NCBI RefSeq assembly: GCF_038397715.1
Contig: NZ_CP151633.1
Coordinates: 2,976,001 to 3,040,000 of the forward strand
From: Microbacterium sp. LWO14-1.2
Lineage (GTDB): Bacteria; Actinomycetota; Actinomycetes; Actinomycetales; Microbacteriaceae
Length of the DNA: 64,000 nucleotides
Reading direction: 5' to 3'
Made by a program: the position numbers and the translations under genes. Below, piece after piece: positions 59,286-64,000 of this stretch (its first letter is position 1; each line of letters begins with the position of its first letter). The notes beneath the pieces were generated by a model. It ran no database searches. It worked only from the letters and a program-made list of their open reading frames with translations, and was not told the origin of the DNA.

Positions 59286-59399
59286 GCGTATCATCCTCTG
59301 AGCAATGGGCTAATGGTCTATGTTTTAGTCCTTTCGATCGCAGGATGCAACCCCTGTGCGGAATCCGGGGCGAGAGTGGCCGGGCTGGCCGTGGGTGCC

Positions 59400-60647
59400 C
59401 TACGACGCCGTGTCAGCGAGGACGGCGCCTGCAACGCGCTCGCCGGAGGCGAGGGCGCCCTGGATCGAGGCCGTGTCGCGGTGGTCGCCGGCGAGATAGA
59501 CCCGCTCCGCGTGCCGCGGCGCGCGAGCAGGGCGCAACGGCGCGGGCTGGGCAGGGAGGGCGTCGGCGATGTCGTCGCGCCGCAGCAGGGCCCAGTCGCT
59601 CACGTCGGCACCCCAGATCTCTCCGAGGTGACGGCGCACCTCGCCCTCGACCGGGGCGTCGCCGTCGCGGGGCAGCAGGCACGTGGCTGCGACGAGGTGC
59701 TGCCCGACCGGTGCGTACGACGGCACCGTGTGCGACATCACGACGGTGTTCACGACGGAACCTCGCCGACGACCGTCGACCGTGAGCAGCGCGGAGCGGG
59801 TCGGCGGCTCGTCCACCGCGAACCACCACGTCTGCAGGCCGTTCGTCGCCGGGCGGCGCAGATCGGTGAGGTCGGCCAGGGCATCCGCCCCGACAGCGAT
59901 GACGATGCGGGCTGCGCGCACGGCGTCGTGGCCCGCGACGCCGACCTCGACACCCTCGTCGGACGTCGAGATCCGCTCCGCGCGGGAGAGGAGGCGGATC
60001 TCGGCGCCGGCGGATCCCGCTCGTGCGGCGAGCTGGGCGGGCACCGCGGCGATGCCCTGCGCGGGGAGTCCGGGTCGGCCGAGAGCGAAGTACCGCACGA
60101 GCAGCTGGGCGAACGCGTTCGACGTCGCACCGCGATCCTCCGCCAGCACGCCGGCGAGGAACGGTTCGAGCACGGCGGTGCGCAGAGGGCCGCGCAGTCC
60201 CGCGGCATCCCAGCCGTCGCTGAGGGAGACGTCGCCGTCCGCGAGGCGCGAGAGAGGGAGCACGAGCGCGGGTGCCGCCCAGCGCGCCAGCGCGACAGCA
60301 TCCGACCCGCTCACCAGGCCGCTGCGTAGCGTGGCCGGGATCGAGAGCGGATGCCGCACCGGATGCCGCAGCTCCGCGATCCCGTCGTCGGTACGCACCC
60401 GCACGCCGACGGGGAAGCTGCCCATCGCCAGCGCGTCCAGGTCGACGCTTCGTCGAAGCGCCGGGTATGCCGGATTGAGCACCTGGAATCCGCGATCCAG
60501 TCGGAAGCCGTCGACGAGGTCGGTGCGCTGGCGTCCGCCGACGGCGTCGCCCGCCTCGATCACGACCACGTCGAGCCCTCGTTCGGCGAGCAGCCCCGCG
60601 CAGCGCAGTCCCGCGAGTCCCGCCCCGATCACGACCACGTCATGCAT
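59400..60647 (-). CDS. FAD-dependent amine-oxidase-fold oxidoreductase
   Basis: The 415-residue protein has an N-terminal Rossmann FAD site VVVIGAGLAGLRCAGLLAER, then EAGDAVGGRQRTDLVDGFRL typical of the phytoene-desaturase/amine-oxidase superfamily. The C-terminal flavin-contact segment is VYLAGDHRDTASIQGALASG. The members closest in style are carotenoid or protoporphyrinogen-type oxidoreductases of uncertain substrate. It lies 114 bases upstream of the second permease on the same strand, but the gap, intact spacing and sequence type argue against a PuuB role. Confidence 0.75.
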   Translation of the reverse strand: MHDVVVIGAGLAGLRCAGLLAERGLDVVVIEAGDAVGGRQRTDLVDGFRLDRGFQVLNPAYPALRRSVDLDALAMGSFPVGVRVRTDDGIAELRHPVRHPLSIPATLRSGLVSGSDAVALARWAAPALVLPLSRLADGDVSLSDGWDAAGLRGPLRTAVLEPFLAGVLAEDRGATSNAFAQLLVRYFALGRPGLPAQGIAAVPAQLAARAGSAGAEIRLLSRAERISTSDEGVEVGVAGHDAVRAARIVIAVGADALADLTDLRRPATNGLQTWWFAVDEPPTRSALLTVDGRRRGSVVNTVVMSHTVPSYAPVGQHLVAATCLLPRDGDAPVEGEVRRHLGEIWGADVSDWALLRRDDIADALPAQPAPLRPARAPRHAERVYLAGDHRDTASIQGALASGERVAGAVLADTAS

Positions 60648-60702
60648 GGCACAAGCGTACGTCGGGATGCCGGCAACCGACCGCGCGCGTACGCTGAGCA
60701 GC

Positions 60703-61077
60703 GTGCGCGAACAGGATCAGACGAAGATCTGCGCGTCCTGCGGTCGCGAGATGCGGTGGCGGGCGGCGTGGGCCGACGTCTGGGACGAGGTCAGGTACTG
60801 CTCTGCCGCGTGCCGGTCGCGCAAGGTCACGCCGCAGGACCGCGAGTTGGAGGAGGCGATCCTCCGCCTGCTCGACCGGCGAGCGGCGAAGGCCGCGATC
60901 GATCCGTCCGACGCCGCGCACTCCGTCGGCGGAGACGCGGGGCACGCACTGCGAGAGCCCGCTCGCCGCGCCGCCCGCCGACTCGCCGCCGCCGGACTCG
61001 TCCACGTCGTCCAGAACGGGCGCGTCGTCGACGCGGCGACCGTCCGGGGGCCGTTCCTCGTGCGACGGCGCCCCTGA
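60703..61077 (+). CDS. DUF2256/DUF3253 zinc-finger protein
   Basis: GTG 60703 gives 124 residues. The N-terminal DUF2256 zinc finger has KICASCGREMRWRAAWADVW and YCSAACR (four cysteines). The C-terminal DUF3253 domain (about 45-124) is a winged-helix-like fold with AILRLLDRRAAKAAIDPSDA and RRLAAAGLVHVVQNGRVVD. The domains often occur together near photolyase genes; the function is unknown. It is divergent from the FAD oxidoreductase and convergent with pgi. Longer frames upstream run through that oxidoreductase gene and are not real. Confidence 0.85.
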   Translation: MREQDQTKICASCGREMRWRAAWADVWDEVRYCSAACRSRKVTPQDRELEEAILRLLDRRAAKAAIDPSDAAHSVGGDAGHALREPARRAARRLAAAGLVHVVQNGRVVDAATVRGPFLVRRRP

Positions 61078-61083
61078 CGGGGC
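61070..61083. terminator. short bidirectional hairpin between convergent genes
   Basis: The 5-bp GCCCC/GGGGC stem with loop TGAC overlaps the DUF2256/DUF3253 stop and precedes the pgi stop. A weak terminator candidate. Confidence 0.35.
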
Positions 61084-61089
61084 CGCGTC

Positions 61090-62769
61090 CTAGCTCCGGT
61101 GCGTGCGGTAGTACTCCAGGAGCGCCTTCGTCGACGGGTCCTGTGCGGCCACGGCATCCTCGTCTCCGCCGATGGCGGGGGCGATCTGCATCGCCAGTTG
61201 CTTGCCGAGCTCGACGCCCCACTGGTCGAAGGAGTTGATGCCCCAGATCGTGCCCTGCGTGAAGGTGATGTGCTCGTACAGCGCGATGAGCTGTCCCAGC
61301 ACCTGCGGCGTGAGCGCCGGCGCGAAGATCGACGTCGTGGGGCGGTTGCCCGCGAAGGTCCGCGCCGCGACGAGCGCGCCCGTCGTCCCTTCCGCCTCGA
61401 CCTCGGCGGCCGTCTTGCCGAACGCGAGGGCCTTGGTCTGCGCGAGGAAGTTCGCCAGGAACAGCTCGTGCACGTCCTGTGCACCGTCGCTCAGCGGATA
61501 CGCGGGGTTCACGAACGCGATGAAGTCGGCGGGGATGAGCCGGGTGCCCTGGTGGATGAGCTGGTAGAACGCGTGCTGCCCGTTCGTGCCCGGCTCGCCC
61601 CAGAAGACCTCGCCTGTGTCGGTGGTGACCGGGGACCCGTCCCAGCGCACGGACTTGCCGTTCGACTCCATCGTCAGCTGCTGGAGGTACGCGGGGAACC
61701 GGTTCAGCTGCTGCGCGTAGGGGAGCACCGCGTGCGACTGCGCGCCGTGGAAGTTGTTGTACCAGACGTTGAGGAGCCCCATCAGCACCGGCACGTTGCG
61801 GTCGAGCGGGGTCGTGCGCACGTGCTCGTCGACCGCGTGGAAGCCGGAAAGCAGGTCGCGGAACACCTCGGGGCCGAGCACGACGGCGAGGGAGAGGCCG
61901 ATGGCGGAGTCGACGGAGTAGCGGCCGCCCACCCAATCCCAGAATCCGAACGCGTTGACCGGGTCGATGCCGAAGTCGGCGACCTTGTCGAGCGCTGTCG
62001 ACACGGCCACGAAGTGGTGAGCGACGGCGTCGGTGCGCGCGTCGTCGGAATCGGCGATGGCACCGGATGCCGCGAGCCCGCTCCACAGCCACTGGCGCGC
62101 CAGGCGTGCGTTGGTGAGTGTCTCGAGCGTCGTGAACGTCTTCGACGCCACGATGAACAGCGTCGTCTCCGGGTCGAGGTCGGCGGTCTTCTGCGCCAGG
62201 TCAGTCGGGTCGATGTTCGAGACGAACCGCGCCTCGATGCCGGCGTCGGCGTACGGCTTCAGGGCCTCGTAGACCATGACCGGGCCGAGATCCGACCCGC
62301 CGATGCCGATGTTGACGACGTGGGTGACTCTCTTCCCCGTGACGCCGAGCCACTCGCCCGCGCGCACGCGCGTGGCGAAGGCCGATAGCGAGTCCAGCAC
62401 CGACTGCACATCGGCGTCGACGTCCTGCCCGTCGACGATCAGCGCCGGCTGGGCTCCGGACGGCCGCCGGAGCGCGGTGTGCAGCACGGAGCGATCCTCG
62501 GACGTGTTGAGGTGCGCTCCGGAGAGCATCGCGGCGTACCGGTCGGCGACGCCGGTCTCCTCGGCGAGCCGCAGCAGACCCGCCAGCACGTCGTCGGTGA
62601 TGAGGTTCTTCGACAGGTCGACGTGCAGGCCCGCGAGCGGGAAGGAGAATCGATCTGCGCGGGCCGGATCCTCCGCGAACCAGCCGCGGAGATCGGGCGA
62701 GAAGGACTCGCGCAGCGCGCGGAGCTCGGACCAGGCGGACGTGACTGTCGGATCGACGGGAGCGCTCAT
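61090..62769 (-). CDS. pgi: glucose-6-phosphate isomerase
   Basis: The 559-residue protein carries both PGI signatures: [12 protein letters not shown] and [13 protein letters not shown], the catalytic Glu in [13 protein letters not shown] (preceded by EPGTN), and the first-domain segment [15 protein letters not shown] with phosphate-binding SKTFTT. It interconverts glucose-6-phosphate and fructose-6-phosphate in glycolysis. Length is normal. No operon partner is evident. Confidence 0.97.
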   Translation of the reverse strand: MSAPVDPTVTSAWSELRALRESFSPDLRGWFAEDPARADRFSFPLAGLHVDLSKNLITDDVLAGLLRLAEETGVADRYAAMLSGAHLNTSEDRSVLHTALRRPSGAQPALIVDGQDVDADVQSVLDSLSAFATRVRAGEWLGVTGKRVTHVVNIGIGGSDLGPVMVYEALKPYADAGIEARFVSNIDPTDLAQKTADLDPETTLFIVASKTFTTLETLTNARLARQWLWSGLAASGAIADSDDARTDAVAHHFVAVSTALDKVADFGIDPVNAFGFWDWVGGRYSVDSAIGLSLAVVLGPEVFRDLLSGFHAVDEHVRTTPLDRNVPVLMGLLNVWYNNFHGAQSHAVLPYAQQLNRFPAYLQQLTMESNGKSVRWDGSPVTTDTGEVFWGEPGTNGQHAFYQLIHQGTRLIPADFIAFVNPAYPLSDGAQDVHELFLANFLAQTKALAFGKTAAEVEAEGTTGALVAARTFAGNRPTTSIFAPALTPQVLGQLIALYEHITFTQGTIWGINSFDQWGVELGKQLAMQIAPAIGGDEDAVAAQDPSTKALLEYYRTHRS

Positions 62770-62787
62770 GGCTCAACGCTACTGCGG

Positions 62788-63129
62788 TCAGACCAGCAAC
62801 GGGTTCTCCTCGTTGCCCCATGTCGGATCCCCGCGCAGGGGCTCTGGCGTGAGGTACAGGCCGGCGGGCTGCGCTGCCGTCACGGCGAGGTCCTGCATCC
62901 AGTGCCGGTTGAGGTCGGGGGCGCGGCTCCCGAAGAACTTGAAGACGAGTGAGCTCGCCGGGTGCACCCAGACCGTGGTGCGACCACCGCCCACGCTCGC
63001 GTCCTCGCGCCAGCTGAACGGGAACGCCTCACCGCGACGCAGCTTCGCCGTCATCACCAGCTGCAGGTGCGTGAGCGCACGGTCCTCGATCTCGACCTTC
63101 GGTCCGCCGTCGTACGTGAATCGTCCCAT
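62788..63129 (-). CDS. DUF7882-like small protein (paralog 1)
   Basis: ATG 63129 (GGAGG upstream) gives 113 residues: MGRFTYDGGPKVEIEDRALT, then AKLRRGEAFPFSWRED and TVWVHPASSLVFKFFGS. This resembles small beta-rich actinobacterial proteins of unknown function, sometimes annotated as DNA-ligase-associated. No catalytic motif. It is divergent from a paralog at 63358-63684 with about 35% identity by eye. A longer frame from 63222 adds an unlikely N-terminus. Confidence 0.7.
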   Translation of the reverse strand: MGRFTYDGGPKVEIEDRALTHLQLVMTAKLRRGEAFPFSWREDASVGGGRTTVWVHPASSLVFKFFGSRAPDLNRHWMQDLAVTAAQPAGLYLTPEPLRGDPTWGNEENPLLV

Positions 63130-63241
63130 CGGTGTTGCCTCCTCGATGTCGGACGTTCCACGCTCGCACGACGCCGTGCCGCCGCACAGGGGGTGTACAC
63201 GGGCTCCCGAGGGGAGGATCATGGCAGACGCACTTCATCCG

Positions 63242-63287
63242 CTTCTCCCCGCGCCGCCACGAGACTTCTCCCCGCGCCGCCGCGAGA
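63242..63287. repeat. 23-bp tandem duplication in the gap between the paralogs
   Basis: Two adjacent 23-bp units (63242-63264 and 63265-63287) starting CTTCTCCCCGCGCCGCC differ at one base (A63259/G63282). They lie 71-116 bases upstream of the plus-strand paralog. Confidence 0.85.
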
Positions 63288-63357
63288 CCGCGGGGTTCCG
63301 CCGCACTCGGTGGCATGAGAGTACGCGGACGGTGCCCCACCGGGGTACGGTTCACTC

Positions 63358-63684
63358 ATGGGAAGACTGCGATATGACGGCACCTCCGAGCCGATCCGCA
63401 TCGACGATGAGACGCTCGCGGTCCTGAAGGTCATCGTCGGGACGAAACTGCGGCGCCAGGAGAGCTTCATGATGACGTGGCGCCCCGCCGAGGGCGGAGA
63501 CCCCGGGCGGGTGACGGTGTGGATCCATCCCGCCATCCCGCTGCAGTTCCTCTTCTCGGCCTCCGAGCCGCAGCACATCGAGAAGCGCCGCGTCGAAGAG
63601 GTCATGCATGCGCTCAACGCCTCGGGCGAGCTCGTGATCGACGACTGGGGCCGCATCGAGGCCGCGGAGGCCACCCCCGCCTGA
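63358..63684 (+). CDS. DUF7882-like small protein (paralog 2)
   Basis: The 108-residue protein MGRLRYDGTSEPIRIDDETL continues with GTKLRRQESFMMTWRP and VTVWIHPAIPLQFLFS, matching paralog 1 in order and spacing. It ends AEATPA. The shared KLRRxExFxxxWR and VW(I/V)HPA segments are probably structural or binding elements. The function is unknown; paralogs may have split roles after duplication. Confidence 0.75.
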   Translation: MGRLRYDGTSEPIRIDDETLAVLKVIVGTKLRRQESFMMTWRPAEGGDPGRVTVWIHPAIPLQFLFSASEPQHIEKRRVEEVMHALNASGELVIDDWGRIEAAEATPA

Positions 63685-63687
63685 CGC

Positions 63688-64000
63688 CTATTCGGCCGGG
63701 AAGCCCTGCGCCTTCAGCGCCGACGCCAGGTGCGCGGCGTTGCGGGCTGCGGTCGCCGTGGCCGACGCGACCTTCTCCGGCGTCTCGGACAGGTCCTTGT
63801 AGTCCACCCCCTGCATGGCCTCGCCGTTCCAATAGACCGACCCCTGCGCGGCGATCGTGTAGCCGACGTCGTTGAGACCCTGGAACAGGATGGCGGCGAT
63901 GTGATGTGCGCCGTCCTCGTTGCCGACGATGCCGGCGATCGCGACCTTGTCGAACAGGATCGGCCGGCCCTCGTCATCCGTCTCGCTGAGCTCGGCGTCG
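63688..64000 (-). CDS. flavodoxin-family NAD(P)H-dependent oxidoreductase, C-terminal part (5' end outside the window)
   Basis: The minus-strand frame is open to the window edge and encodes about 104 C-terminal residues. IAGIVGNEDGAHHIAAILFQ, LNDVGYTIAAQGSVYWNGEA and MQGVDYKDLSETPEKVAS are typical of flavodoxin-fold NAD(P)H-dependent oxidoreductases (WrbA/YieF-like). The protein ends AQGFPAE. It converges with the DUF7882 paralog, with 3 bases between the stops. Confidence 0.8.
   Translation of the reverse strand, partial: DAELSETDDEGRPILFDKVAIAGIVGNEDGAHHIAAILFQGLNDVGYTIAAQGSVYWNGEAMQGVDYKDLSETPEKVASATATAARNAAHLASALKAQGFPAE

Noticed and set aside
59400..60647. FAD oxidoreductase as the missing PuuB of the second cluster
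   Set aside because: It is separated from the permease gene by 114 bases, resembles phytoene-desaturase-like proteins rather than glycine-oxidase-like PuuB, and cluster 1 has no equivalent.

Overview
The window is a high-GC actinobacterial chromosome segment, most likely from the genus Microbacterium. Evidence for this is the 16S rRNA sequence, the absence of tRNA genes in the 16S-23S spacer, a C-terminal restriction-endonuclease-like domain of the type named after M. testaceum MTES_1575, GlpR/SepX, DUF6458 and DUF7882 proteins, and dense ATGA/GTGA gene overlaps. No insertion sequence, prophage, integrase or CRISPR array was seen.

Layout. 1-5 kb: the tail of a large helicase-like protein, then a housekeeping block (mscL, FmdB zinc ribbon, 5-formyl-THF cyclo-ligase, galU, rimJ-like acetyltransferase, glpR/sepX) and tRNA-Ala(CGC). 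5.1-11 kb: one complete rrn operon with tandem promoters, boxA-like sites, processing stems, 16S, 23S, 5S and a strong terminator. 11-14.5 kb: a minus-strand operon of an OmpA-family lipoprotein with a 17-residue repeat array, a DUF3060 lipoprotein, and a two-component system. 14.6-19.8 kb: an IclR regulator divergent from hutHUI (histidine to formiminoglutamate), with a 26-bp palindrome at the regulator's 5' end. An arginase-fold hydrolase at 26-27 kb could finish that pathway. 19.9-26 kb: a sugar ABC transporter with a GH-type debranching glycosidase and a divergent LacI regulator.

28.4-41.8 kb: amine and omega-amino-acid catabolism. An ethanolamine-type permease is divergent from a plus-strand operon of a glutamine-synthetase-like ligase, a gamma-glutamyl hydrolase, an aldehyde dehydrogenase, an SDR and a FadR-type regulator. 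Next to it are two class III aminotransferases, an MmsA-type acylating dehydrogenase, a PucR and an Lrp regulator. 41.9-46 kb: an acyl-CoA-dehydrogenase-fold protein with an alpha/beta hydrolase, and an MFS transporter with a PfkB sugar kinase.

46.4-50.3 kb: the class Ib ribonucleotide reductase operon nrdHIEF behind a candidate pair of NrdR boxes. 50.3-52.6 kb: a Ser/Thr kinase with DUF6458, and an ArsR-arsenate-reductase fusion. 52.6-59.3 kb: a second, independently arranged gamma-glutamylation set (APC permease, hydrolase, SDR, glutamine-synthetase-like ligase, aldehyde dehydrogenase, FadR-type regulator). 59.4-64 kb: an FAD oxidoreductase, a DUF2256/DUF3253 protein, pgi, two divergent DUF7882 paralogs and the end of a flavodoxin-fold gene.

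The most notable feature is that the window holds two complete, same-content gene sets for catabolising an amine through a gamma-glutamyl conjugate. Neither has a PuuB-type amine oxidase, which fits amino alcohols better than diamines. The lipoprotein repeat array with its co-transcribed two-component system is the other candidate for undescribed biology.
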